Part shown: in pieces, positions 35,480-43,778 of the stretch
How positions within the stretch are numbered: position 1 is the stretch's first letter
Layout of the letters: every line of letters starts with the position of its first letter
Assembly (NCBI RefSeq): GCF_900636535.1
Contig: NZ_LR134289.1
Coordinates: 3,675,001 to 3,739,000 of the forward strand
From: Chryseobacterium gleum
Lineage (GTDB): Bacteria; Bacteroidota; Bacteroidia; Flavobacteriales; Weeksellaceae
DNA length: 64,000 nt
Direction: 5' to 3'
Position numbers and translations under genes: made by a program
The notes under the pieces: generated by a model
Told to the model about the DNA's origin: nothing
What the model saw: only the letters and a program-made list of their open reading frames with translations
The model's database searches: none

Positions 35480-36700
35480 ATGTTTGACATTCAGGAAATA
35501 AGAAGCCAGTTTTCTATACTGGACAGAGAAGTGAACGGTAAACCGCTGGTTTATCTGGATAATGCAGCTACATCTCAAAAACCAAATTCAGTTTTGGAAG
35601 TCTGTCACGCATATTATACAGAACTTAATGCTAATGTTCACAGAGGAATTCATACCCTGAGCCAGCTGGCAACAGAAGAAATGGAGCTTTCAAGAAGGAA
35701 AATCCAGAAATTCATTAATGCTGAACAAGATTTTGAAGTAATCTTTACAAAAGGAACCACGGAAGGATTAAACCTCATCGCTTATATTTTAACCCAGAAA
35801 CTGAAGAAAGATGATGAGATCATCATTTCATATCTGGAGCACCATTCCAATATTGTCCCATGGCAGATGCTTTGTGAAAGAACCGGGGCAAAACTGCGTG
35901 TGATTCCTATTGATGAAAACGGAATCCTTCAGATGGATCGTTTTGATCAGTTTTTAAGTGAAAAAACGAAGGTTGTTTCTGTCAATCAGGTTTCCAATGC
36001 ATTGGGAATTGTAAACCCTGTTGAGGAGATTATTGCAAAGACAAGAAAAAATACTGATGCCTATATCGTTATTGACGGGGCACAGTCTGCTCCGCATTTC
36101 AATATTGATGTTCAGAAGCTGGATTGTGATTTCTTTGTATTCTCTGGTCATAAAATGTATGCTCCTATGGGTACAGGTGTTTTATATGGAAAGCGTGAAA
36201 TCCTGGAAGCTTTGCCGCCATTCCATGGAGGAGGTGAGATGATTGCAACATGTTCTTTCGAAGGAACCACTTATGCAGGTCTTCCATTTAAATATGAAGC
36301 AGGAACACCGAACGTAGGTGGAAATATTGCTTTAGGAGCCGCTGTTGACTTTATAAACAGAATAGGTCATACCAATATTCAGAATCATGAAAACGCTTTA
36401 TTGGAATATGCCCAAAGACAGCTTTTGGAATTAGAGGGTATTAAGATCTATGGTGAAAAAGCAAAGAGAACCGGAGTTGTTTCCTTTAATCTTGAGGGAG
36501 TGGGGATTGCCTCTGATGTAGGAATGATCCTTGATAAAATGGGAATTGCTGTAAGAACAGGGCATCACTGTACACAACCTATTATGGATTTCTTTAATAT
36601 TGCGGGAACGGTAAGAGCGAGTTTTGCTGTTTACAATACTTTCGAAGAAATTGATATTTTAGTTGAAGGAGTTAAAAAAGCTCAGAGAATGTTGAGCTAA
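35480..36700 (+). CDS. sufS: Cysteine desulfurase SufS
   Basis: SufS is a PLP-dependent class II desulfurase that provides persulfide sulfur for SufBCD. The 406-residue protein carries the PLP lysine Lys225 in FSGHKMYAPMG and the catalytic Cys364 in RTGHHCTQPIMDF. The latter is within the longer loop typical of SufS/CsdA. It is alone on the plus strand, 32 kb from sufABC. A TAAATTTG -7 box lies at 35431-35438. The gap before it holds the words TCAACTGACAACTATCAG, typical intergenic filler. Confidence 0.95.
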   Translation: MFDIQEIRSQFSILDREVNGKPLVYLDNAATSQKPNSVLEVCHAYYTELNANVHRGIHTLSQLATEEMELSRRKIQKFINAEQDFEVIFTKGTTEGLNLIAYILTQKLKKDDEIIISYLEHHSNIVPWQMLCERTGAKLRVIPIDENGILQMDRFDQFLSEKTKVVSVNQVSNALGIVNPVEEIIAKTRKNTDAYIVIDGAQSAPHFNIDVQKLDCDFFVFSGHKMYAPMGTGVLYGKREILEALPPFHGGGEMIATCSFEGTTYAGLPFKYEAGTPNVGGNIALGAAVDFINRIGHTNIQNHENALLEYAQRQLLELEGIKIYGEKAKRTGVVSFNLEGVGIASDVGMILDKMGIAVRTGHHCTQPIMDFFNIAGTVRASFAVYNTFEEIDILVEGVKKAQRMLS

Positions 36701-36726
36701 CCAATACAATATTACTTATATAAATT

Positions 36727-36750
36727 AAAGCAGCTGTTAAGCTGCTTTTT
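36727..36750. terminator. Bidirectional terminator after sufS and the small peptide gene
   Basis: An 8-bp stem (AAAGCAGC at 36727-36734 with GCTGCTTT at 36741-36748) has a T-run on the plus side and A/T-rich sequence on the minus side. It lies between the convergent sufS and 41-residue peptide genes. Confidence 0.85.
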
Positions 36751-36753
36751 TTA

Positions 36754-36879
36754 TTAGTCTATCGGAACACAGTAACAATGGCCATCAATAATAACCTGGT
36801 AATATCCAATAGCACACTCAAGGCAGATTTCTCCTCCTGCCATAATACTTTTCATTTTGTCTTTGTTTAATTTTTTCAT
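36754..36879 (-). CDS. Double-glycine leader, Cys-rich small peptide (bacteriocin-like)
   Basis: This 41-residue peptide starts at ATG 36879 with MKKLNKDKMKSIMAGG, a basic leader ending in a Gly-Gly site (residues 15-16) like those cleaved by C39 peptidase ABC exporters. The 25-residue core has four Cys, arranged C-x2-C and later C-x-C. Chryseobacterium genomes encode many such short 'bacteriocin-like' peptides of unknown role. No modifying enzyme, exporter or immunity gene lies nearby. Codon use is consistent with a real gene. It lies between convergent sufS and the heme operon. It may be a RiPP-like, signalling or secreted metal/thiol peptide; this is inference. Confidence 0.75.
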   Translation of the reverse strand: MKKLNKDKMKSIMAGGEICLECAIGYYQVIIDGHCYCVPID

Positions 36880-36929
36880 AGGATGTGATTTAAAGTGTTA
36901 ATAATCAAAGGTAAATAAAATTAATTACA

Positions 36930-36961
36930 ATAAAAAAGCCCTGTTAACGGATAACAAGGCT
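36930..36961 (-). terminator. Terminator of the hem operon
   Basis: An imperfect stem (36937-36946 with 36952-36961, one mismatch) has a short loop and is followed on the minus strand by TTTTTTATT. It lies 25 bp after the hemE stop. Confidence 0.85.
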
Positions 36962-36985
36962 ATTATGTTTTTTAAGAGAATAATC

Positions 36986-38017
36986 TTATAAAGTCGGTTT
37001 CCAGTCTACTACAGCTCTGATGAATGCCTCAGCATTTTCTACAGGAACATTAGGAAGAATTCCGTGTCCTAAGTTTGCAATATATCTGTCTTTTCCGAAA
37101 CGGTTAATCATTTCATTTACCATTTTTTTGATGGTTTCAGGAGTCGAATGAAGCCTTGCAGGGTCAAAATTCCCCTGAAGCGTCATTGTATGATTAGTCA
37201 GCGTTCTTGCGAATTCCGGCTTAATAGTCCAGTCTACACCAAGTGCAGAAGCTTTGGACATCGTCATATCTTCCAAAGCAAACCAGCATCCTTTCCCAAA
37301 TACTACGACATGGGTAAGCGGACTTAATGCCTCAATAATCTGGTCAATATACTGCCATGAGAACTCCTGATAATCCGTAGGAGAAAGCATGCCTCCCCAC
37401 GAATCAAAAACCTGTACTGCAGAAACTCCTTTTTCTACTTTTCTTTTTAGATAAGCAATCGTAGTATCAGTGATTTTTTGCAGTAATAAATGAGCAGCTT
37501 CAGGCTGCTGGAAACAGAAAGATTTTGCAATATCAAACGCTTTACTTCCTTTTCCTTCTACACAGTAGCAAAGAATAGTCCATGGAGAACCGGCAAAACC
37601 GATCAATGGAATATCATTGTCCAGCTTCTGAAGTGTAAGTTCAATAGCATCAAAAACGTAACCTAAAGTGTCATTCACATCCGGAGTTTCAATATTCTGA
37701 ACCTGTTCCATCGTTCTGATAGGAGTATCTAACCATGGTCCAACGGATTCTTTCATTTTGAAATCAATTCCCATTGCCTGTGGAACTACCAGGATATCAG
37801 AAAACAGAATCGCAGCATCCAAAGGAAATCTGCGGATAGGCTGCAGCGTAATTTCAGCGGCAAGTTCAGGAGTCTGACATCTTGTAAAGAAATCATACTG
37901 ATCTCTTAAAGCAATGAATTCCGGCAGATATCTTCCAGCCTGCCTCATCATCCAGACAGGAGGTCTTTCAACGGTTTCTCCGCGAAGTGCTTTTAAATAT
38001 AGGTCGTTTTTAATCAT
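36986..38017 (-). CDS. hemE: Uroporphyrinogen decarboxylase
   Basis: HemE removes four acetate carboxyls from uroporphyrinogen III to make coproporphyrinogen III. The 343-residue protein has the family start [17 protein letters not shown], with the catalytic-site Arg residues, then [12 protein letters not shown] and the C-terminal [12 protein letters not shown] 38017 is chosen over a TTG nine codons upstream. It is the last gene of the heme operon hemACDE, 53 bp after hemD. Confidence 0.97.
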   Translation of the reverse strand: MIKNDLYLKALRGETVERPPVWMMRQAGRYLPEFIALRDQYDFFTRCQTPELAAEITLQPIRRFPLDAAILFSDILVVPQAMGIDFKMKESVGPWLDTPIRTMEQVQNIETPDVNDTLGYVFDAIELTLQKLDNDIPLIGFAGSPWTILCYCVEGKGSKAFDIAKSFCFQQPEAAHLLLQKITDTTIAYLKRKVEKGVSAVQVFDSWGGMLSPTDYQEFSWQYIDQIIEALSPLTHVVVFGKGCWFALEDMTMSKASALGVDWTIKPEFARTLTNHTMTLQGNFDPARLHSTPETIKKMVNEMINRFGKDRYIANLGHGILPNVPVENAEAFIRAVVDWKPTL

Positions 38018-38070
38018 AATCTTTTTAAATAATAGTACCGGCAATATGTCATATGTCGGTAACAGGTATT

Positions 38071-38754
38071 CTAAATCCTGCTTTTGATCTCTTTTCTTAT
38101 CAATGCAAAGATGGAGCTCAGCGTATTTTCTTCAGAAGTAAAAATTTCTTCCTGCGTATACGTTCTGAGCTCACCGGAAGTGGTTTCGCCAATTGAAAAA
38201 AGTTTCATTCCTTCCAGTGAATTTCGCTTTGCAAAACTACGAACTCCGCTCGGACTAAAAAATACCGCAGCATGATATTTTTCAGTTATTACAGGATTGA
38301 TTTCCTCAGTGTTGTAAATCGTAACTTTTTTGTATTTAATGTTTTGAAGCGGAAGATCTTTATCCAAAACATTGATGGCAAGATTACCGCAGAAATGAAG
38401 AAACTGCTCATGCTGGCATTTTCCTATAATAAATCTGGAAAGCGTTTCAGCATTTTTCAACACCTTAAATGTACCAAAGCCATGTTTTCTTAATTCTCTC
38501 TTTGTCTTTTCGCCTACACAATAGATCTTATTGTAGTTTTTTGCAGTAAAATCCTCATTGGGTCTAAACCTGTTTTTAAAAAAAGCTGTAACACCATTGA
38601 CGCTGGTAAAAATCAGAGAGTAATTTTTCAGATCAAAAGGACTGATCATGATAGGATTGGTCTTAATCACCTCAACACAGTCAACCAAAATATCCTCTCC
38701 TAATTCTTTGGATATAATAGATGGGTCTATATTTTTGGTAAATAAGATTTTCAT
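38071..38754 (-). CDS. hemD: Uroporphyrinogen-III synthase
   Basis: HemD closes and inverts ring D of hydroxymethylbilane to give uroporphyrinogen III. The family is poorly conserved. The 227-residue length, the two-domain pattern, the segment [17 protein letters not shown] and the segment [17 protein letters not shown] support the call, and the position between hemC and hemE is decisive. It is not fused to another hem gene. Confidence 0.9.
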   Translation of the reverse strand: MKILFTKNIDPSIISKELGEDILVDCVEVIKTNPIMISPFDLKNYSLIFTSVNGVTAFFKNRFRPNEDFTAKNYNKIYCVGEKTKRELRKHGFGTFKVLKNAETLSRFIIGKCQHEQFLHFCGNLAINVLDKDLPLQNIKYKKVTIYNTEEINPVITEKYHAAVFFSPSGVRSFAKRNSLEGMKLFSIGETTSGELRTYTQEEIFTSEENTLSSIFALIRKEIKSRI

Positions 38755-38809
38755 GTCTGTAAAATTAAGAAGATGAAAAAGAACAGGTAAGAATCTACAA
38801 TCTGAAATA

Positions 38810-39718
38810 TCAGATCTGGCTTTTGATTTCGGCCATTAATTCTTTTCCTCCGTTTTCAAGAACTACTTTTGCATACTTTTCTCCGAAATTCTCAGCTGGA
38901 GTATAGACAAAGTTTTCATCTACAGCGATGCAGTTTTTTCCATCCAGAGAGCAAAGTGCAGCTTTGAATCGGATCTGATCGCCAATGATTTCTGCAAAAG
39001 CTCCGATAGGAGCAGTACAACCTCCTTCTAAAGTGCTCAGGAAGTTTCTTTCTATTTCTACACAGATCTGAGTCTCCTGGTGATTGATCTGGCGTACAAT
39101 TTCATTGATCTCCGGTTTGTCAGTATGTCCGGCTACGGAAATAACCCCTTGTGACGGAGCAGAGATCATTAATGGAAGCATCTCATAATCGATTTCCATT
39201 TTCATTCTTTTAATTCCTGCAAGAGACAGAATTGTTGCATCAAAATCTCCTTCCTCCAGTTTTTGAAGCCTGGTCTGAATATTTCCACGGATATCCGAAA
39301 ATTCAGCAGTAGGATAATTTCTCAGCCAGAAAGCTCTTCTTCTCAAACTGCTGGTTGCCAGTTTAAGTTCATGAAACTCTTTATTTCTCGAAGATTCTTT
39401 TCTGATCAGAATATCCTGCGGATAATCCCTTTCCAGGTAAGCAATCATCTCAATATTCTGAGGCAATTGGGTTGGAACGTCTTTTAAGGAATGTACCGCA
39501 ATGTCAATCTCATCATTCAATAAGGCAATATCAAGGTCTCTTGTGAAAACCCCGGTAATTCCTAAAGAATAAAGTGGTTGATTAAGGTTCTTATCGCCGG
39601 AAGAAACGATAGGAACAATTTCCGTTAAATAATTATTGTTCTGAAGGTGCCTCGCAACCTCTCTAGCCTGCCAAAGTGCAAGTGCGGAATTTCTCGTTCC
39701 GATTCTAATGCTTTTCAT
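38810..39718 (-). CDS. hemC: Hydroxymethylbilane synthase (porphobilinogen deaminase)
   Basis: HemC condenses four porphobilinogens. The 302-residue protein has RIGTRNSALALWQA at the N-terminus and the dipyrromethane-cofactor cysteine in LEGGCTAPIGAFAE. ATG 39718 is used, overlapping the hemA stop by 14 bp. A longer TTG start eight codons upstream would overlap hemA further and is less likely. Confidence 0.97.
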   Translation of the reverse strand: MKSIRIGTRNSALALWQAREVARHLQNNNYLTEIVPIVSSGDKNLNQPLYSLGITGVFTRDLDIALLNDEIDIAVHSLKDVPTQLPQNIEMIAYLERDYPQDILIRKESSRNKEFHELKLATSSLRRRAFWLRNYPTAEFSDIRGNIQTRLQKLEEGDFDATILSLAGIKRMKMEIDYEMLPLMISAPSQGVISVAGHTDKPEINEIVRQINHQETQICVEIERNFLSTLEGGCTAPIGAFAEIIGDQIRFKAALCSLDGKNCIAVDENFVYTPAENFGEKYAKVVLENGGKELMAEIKSQI

Positions 39719-40979
39719 TGAATTCGTTGTTTGGTTGTTCAACTAATATTTCGTGCATTAATTTACTAATTTCTTCGGCTTTTAAAGGGTTATCGATGAT
39801 ATATTTTGCAAAACGGTTGGTGATTTTCTGGATCATTTTGTCAGAAAGTTCCATATCCGTGATATTTATGTATTTATTCTTTTTATAAAAATTATGCATT
39901 TCATTGCGTTCCATGTTCTTTAAAACCGCTTTGAAATGATGAATATTAGGTGCCAGTTTTCTCTTTTTCTCCCATTCAATAAAATCTTTCATCAGCTCCT
40001 TTATGATTTTTTCAGCTTTCGGAATTTCTTTTTCGCGTTGCTGAATGGTTTCCTGGATCTGTTTTGAAAGCTCATCTACATCTATTAAGGTTACATTTTT
40101 ATTTTCTGTAACATTCTTTTCAACGTTATGAGGAATAGAAAGGTCAATAACAAGCGTTTCTTTTCCGTTCGGGAAATGTGACTGGTTGACAATAGGATGC
40201 TTGGCCCCTGTTGCCACAATAAGAATGTCAGTATTTTTTAATTCCTGTTCAAAATCAGAATAATCAACGTGAGGAATATTATATTTCTGGGAAATCTTTT
40301 CAGCTTTCTCCTGAGTTCTGTTGGCAATTTTAATTTTTGGCTGATAAACATGCTTTACCAGATTCTCAACCGTATTTTGTCCTATTTCACCTACTCCCAA
40401 AAGAAGAATGTTTTTTTCAGCAATTCTTTTCTGGCTGTTCAGAATATAATGAACTGCCGCATAAGATACTGATGCCGCTCCATTGGAAATACCGGTTTCG
40501 TTTTTTATTCTTTTCGAAATCTGAATAGCCGCATTGATGGCTCTCTCCAGGTAAGGATTCGAATTTTGTCTTTCTTTTTTGAAACGGTTGTATGCTTTTT
40601 TAATCTGTCCGATGATTTCAAAATCACCAATAATCTGGCTTTCAAGGCCGGCTGCTACCCTGAAAAGATGAATCAGGGCTTCCTCTTTCGTAAGAATATT
40701 GGCAAACTGAAGAAAATCAGTAAGCTGTACTCCGATGGTTTTGCAATATTCTTCAGCAACTAAAAGATAATTGGGAGAAGTAGTATAAATCTCAGTTCTG
40801 TTACAGGTAGAAACCACAAATGCATCTCCAAGATCTTCCTGGTGGACCCTGGAAACAAAGTTTTTGATGTTCTCATCAAAGAATGCAAACTTTCCTCTTG
40901 TTTCTACGTCGGCTTTCTCGTAGCTTATTGAAAGCACGGCGAAATTTGACGTTTGATGAATATTGGAATACTGTAACAT
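39705..40979 (-). CDS. hemA: Glutamyl-tRNA reductase
   Basis: HemA reduces glutamyl-tRNA to glutamate-1-semialdehyde, the first committed step of the C5 heme route. The 424-residue protein has the catalytic Cys59 in VVSTCNRTEIYT and the NADPH-binding LLGVGEIGQNTVENL. ATG 40979 is chosen; a TAAATTTG box lies only 10 bp upstream (40989-40996), so the transcript leader would be very short. It heads hemACDE. The paired hemL is not in this window. Confidence 0.95.
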   Translation of the reverse strand: MLQYSNIHQTSNFAVLSISYEKADVETRGKFAFFDENIKNFVSRVHQEDLGDAFVVSTCNRTEIYTTSPNYLLVAEEYCKTIGVQLTDFLQFANILTKEEALIHLFRVAAGLESQIIGDFEIIGQIKKAYNRFKKERQNSNPYLERAINAAIQISKRIKNETGISNGAASVSYAAVHYILNSQKRIAEKNILLLGVGEIGQNTVENLVKHVYQPKIKIANRTQEKAEKISQKYNIPHVDYSDFEQELKNTDILIVATGAKHPIVNQSHFPNGKETLVIDLSIPHNVEKNVTENKNVTLIDVDELSKQIQETIQQREKEIPKAEKIIKELMKDFIEWEKKRKLAPNIHHFKAVLKNMERNEMHNFYKKNKYINITDMELSDKMIQKITNRFAKYIIDNPLKAEEISKLMHEILVEQPNNEFNEKH

Positions 40980-41370
40980 AAGCAGTCGCAAATTTACGAT
41001 TTTTTTAATTAACCTATCTCAGATAGTATATATGATAATTATCGTAAAAAACTATAAAAGCGAATGTCATAAAAGGCAAAACTGTAAAATGGCATAATTG
41101 ATATTGTATAGAAAGTTTTTACTGTTTTTAAGTTTTATTTCTGTCTTCATTGTTGTGCTTTCTTAGTCTTTCTACCCTTTTGCTATTTCGCTTTTCAGCC
41201 CTTTTAACACTCCATGAATTTTAGTTGAACTCAAAGTCTGTAAACCTCTAAATTGAAAGTTAATAAAGAATTATAAATTTTAATAAAATTTTAACCAAAT
41301 TAAGTTGGTGGGAAATTTCTTTAGTAGTGTTAAATTTATATCTTTGTAAACTTAAAATCAGAAGAAAAAT
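40980..41370. other. Divergent intergenic region hemA/mreB
   Basis: These 391 bp contain no credible gene. They include a TAAATTTG box for hemA, the palindrome GATAATTATC at 41034-41043, a T/C-rich plus-strand tract (about 41130-41210), and the mreB promoter near 41316-41346. Confidence 0.6.
41316..41346 (+). promoter_or_regulatory. Promoter of the mre/rod operon
   Basis: TTTC (41316-41319, one base from TTTG), a 19-bp spacer and TATCTTTG (41339-41346) give a near-consensus Bacteroidota promoter. The transcript would start near 41353, about 18 nt before the mreB ATG. Confidence 0.65.
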
Positions 41371-42396
41371 ATGAGTTTATTTGATATGTTTACGCAAGAA
41401 ATTGCGATAGACCTTGGAACTGCTAATACCCTAATCATCCATAATAATAAAATTGTTATTGATCAACCTTCAATTGTTGCAATTGAACGTTCATCGGGTA
41501 AGCCGATTGCCGTCGGAGAGCAGGCTAAACATATGCAGGGTAAAACTCATGAGGATATCAAAACCATCCGTCCTTTGAAAGATGGGGTTATTGCTGATTT
41601 CCATGCTTCTGAACACATGATTAAGGAGTTTATCAAAAAAATTCCTGGCATCAAAGGTAAATTCATCCAACCGGCATTACGAATTGTAATCTGTATCCCT
41701 TCTGGTATCACTGAAGTTGAAAAAAGAGCGGTAAGAGACTCTGCTCAAAAAGTAAATGCAAAAGAAGTAAGGCTTATTTATGAGCCAATGGCAGCGGCAA
41801 TAGGAGTAGGTATTGATGTACAAAAGCCTGAAGGAAATATGATCATCGATATAGGTGGAGGTACTACGGAAATTGCTGTAGTAGCTTTAGGTGGTATCGT
41901 ATGTGATAAGTCTGTAAAGATTGCAGGAGACGTGTTTACCAATGATATTGCTTATTACTTAAGAACTCACCATAACCTTTATATCGGAGAAAGAACAGCT
42001 GAAAGAATCAAAATCGAAGTAGGTTCTGCAGTAGAAGATCTTGATGTAGATATCGAAGACATCCCGGTACAAGGTAGAGACCTTATCACAGGGAAGCCTA
42101 AAGAAATTATGGTTGGATACAAAGAGATTGCACGTGCATTAGACAAATCTATCATCAGAATTGAAGATGCCGTAATGGAAACCCTTTCTCTTACACCACC
42201 GGAGCTGGCAGCTGATATTTACAAAACAGGTATTTATCTTGCCGGAGGAGGAGCATTATTAAGAGGCCTTGCGGACAGAATCCACAAAAAGACAGGTCTT
42301 CCTGTATTTGTTGCTGAAGATCCGTTGAGAGCTGTAGTTCGCGGAACAGGTATTGCGCTTAAGAATATGGATAAGTTCAATTTCTTAATTAAATAA
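41371..42396 (+). CDS. mreB: Rod shape-determining actin-like protein MreB
   Basis: MreB is the bacterial actin that organises cell-wall elongation beneath the inner membrane. The 341-residue protein begins with FTQEIAIDLGTANTLI (phosphate 1 motif), has IIDIGGGTTEIAVV (phosphate 2) and GIYLAGGGALLRGLAD (adenosine motif). Length is normal. It heads a tightly packed operon mreB-mreC-mreD-mrdA-rodA. Confidence 0.98.
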   Translation: MSLFDMFTQEIAIDLGTANTLIIHNNKIVIDQPSIVAIERSSGKPIAVGEQAKHMQGKTHEDIKTIRPLKDGVIADFHASEHMIKEFIKKIPGIKGKFIQPALRIVICIPSGITEVEKRAVRDSAQKVNAKEVRLIYEPMAAAIGVGIDVQKPEGNMIIDIGGGTTEIAVVALGGIVCDKSVKIAGDVFTNDIAYYLRTHHNLYIGERTAERIKIEVGSAVEDLDVDIEDIPVQGRDLITGKPKEIMVGYKEIARALDKSIIRIEDAVMETLSLTPPELAADIYKTGIYLAGGGALLRGLADRIHKKTGLPVFVAEDPLRAVVRGTGIALKNMDKFNFLIK

Positions 42397-42424
42397 TTTT
42401 AACTTTTTACGACTATATATCTGA

Positions 42425-43279
42425 ATGGGATTTTTGCTGAGATTATTTTCGAAGAATACTCTTTTCGTCTTCTTTATATTCCTGCAAATTATTGCTCTGG
42501 TTTTGATATTCTCAAGAAATGCCATGCAGAGATCCTGGATTGCGGGCCAGACGGCAGCGTTCAATTCATGGGTTTCCGGATATATTGATGAAGGAGTTTC
42601 TTATCTGAAGCTAAAACAGATCAATGAAGATCTTGTGGCTCAGAATAAAGCCCTTATGACTGAACTCTACGGAAAAGACGGTTCAAAGAATCCTGTTTTT
42701 AAAAGAGTTCATGATACCATTGGTGGTGGGCAGATTTATACTTTCGTTGATGGAGAAATTGTTTTCAACAGTATCAACAGAAGAAATAACTATTTTACAA
42801 TCAACCGCGGACGAAGAGACGGAGTCTTTCCTCAAATGGGAGTGATGGCGCCGAGAGGAATCGCAGGAATTGTAATCAATTCTACAGACAGTTATGCATT
42901 AGTTCAATCCGTGTTAAGCGTAAACAAGATCAGGATTAATGCAGCGCTTAAAAATTCAGGATATTTTGGTACTTTAACATGGAACGGAGATAACTCAAGG
43001 GTAATGCACCTGGCAGATATTCCGAAATATGTTGCATTAAAGATAGGAGATACCGTTGTTACAGATGGTAAGTCTGCTATTTTCCCTAAAGGAGTAACCA
43101 TCGGTACCATTGCAGGATATTCTGTGGATAACAAAACCGGCTTCTGGGATATTTCCGTGGAGCTGAGTGAAAAAATGGGAGCGTTGAATAAAGTGTATGT
43201 AGTGAAGAATCTTAAGAAAGCAGAAGTGCAGAAGATTCAGGACACTATGCAGGCTGTAATAAAAAAAGAAAATGATTAG
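42425..43279 (+). CDS. mreC: Rod shape-determining protein MreC
   Basis: MreC links MreB and the periplasmic elongation enzymes. The 284-residue protein has one N-terminal TM segment (about 10-30), a coiled-coil stretch and the C-terminal beta domain, with the conserved GVMAPRGIAGIVINSTDSYALV region. It overlaps mreD by 8 bp. It recruits and activates the PBP2-RodA pair encoded downstream. Confidence 0.95.
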   Translation: MGFLLRLFSKNTLFVFFIFLQIIALVLIFSRNAMQRSWIAGQTAAFNSWVSGYIDEGVSYLKLKQINEDLVAQNKALMTELYGKDGSKNPVFKRVHDTIGGGQIYTFVDGEIVFNSINRRNNYFTINRGRRDGVFPQMGVMAPRGIAGIVINSTDSYALVQSVLSVNKIRINAALKNSGYFGTLTWNGDNSRVMHLADIPKYVALKIGDTVVTDGKSAIFPKGVTIGTIAGYSVDNKTGFWDISVELSEKMGALNKVYVVKNLKKAEVQKIQDTMQAVIKKEND

Positions 43280-43778
43280 CAGAACTTTATTTACAGATAT
43301 ATTGATCATGATCTTTCTTGTTGCATTACAGATTTTTGTACTCAACAGGATTACACTTTTCGGGAAATATACGCCGGTATTATATCCCGTGTTCGTTATG
43401 TTCTATCCGTTTTTCAGAAATAAATTTCAGTTCCTGGCATTAAGCTTTTTAATAGGGCTGTCTATCGACGGCTTTCTTTATTCATGGGGAATCAATGCAT
43501 TTGCAACAACGTTGATAGCTTACTTCAGAACGTTGATCTTCAGGACTTCCACAGATACGTCAACAGACTTTTTCTCTTTTCAGTCCCTTCAGTGGGCGCA
43601 GTTTTTGCTGTTTTTATTTTCAAGTATTTTCCTGCATCAGCTTCTAGTTCAGTATATTGAATTCTTTAAGTTTAGCAGGTTTTTTGAAATATTATTTAAT
43701 GTGTTGGTGACAAGTGTAATTTCATTTATCTTTATAGTTATTTACGCATTAATATTTAAAATCAAACAAAAAGTTTGA
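43272..43778 (+). CDS. mreD: Rod shape-determining membrane protein MreD
   Basis: This 168-residue polytopic protein has about five hydrophobic segments, consistent with MreD, a poorly conserved partner of MreC. Assignment rests on size, hydrophobic pattern and its position between mreC and mrdA. Its TGA stop overlaps the TTG start of mrdA. Confidence 0.88.
   Translation: MISRTLFTDILIMIFLVALQIFVLNRITLFGKYTPVLYPVFVMFYPFFRNKFQFLALSFLIGLSIDGFLYSWGINAFATTLIAYFRTLIFRTSTDTSTDFFSFQSLQWAQFLLFLFSSIFLHQLLVQYIEFFKFSRFFEILFNVLVTSVISFIFIVIYALIFKIKQKV

Noticed and set aside
38015..38044. Longer TTG starts for hemE (38044), hemC (39742) and hemA (40991)
   Set aside because: Each has an internal ATG giving the normal family N-terminus. 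The extensions are not family-like and, for hemA, fall inside the -7 box.
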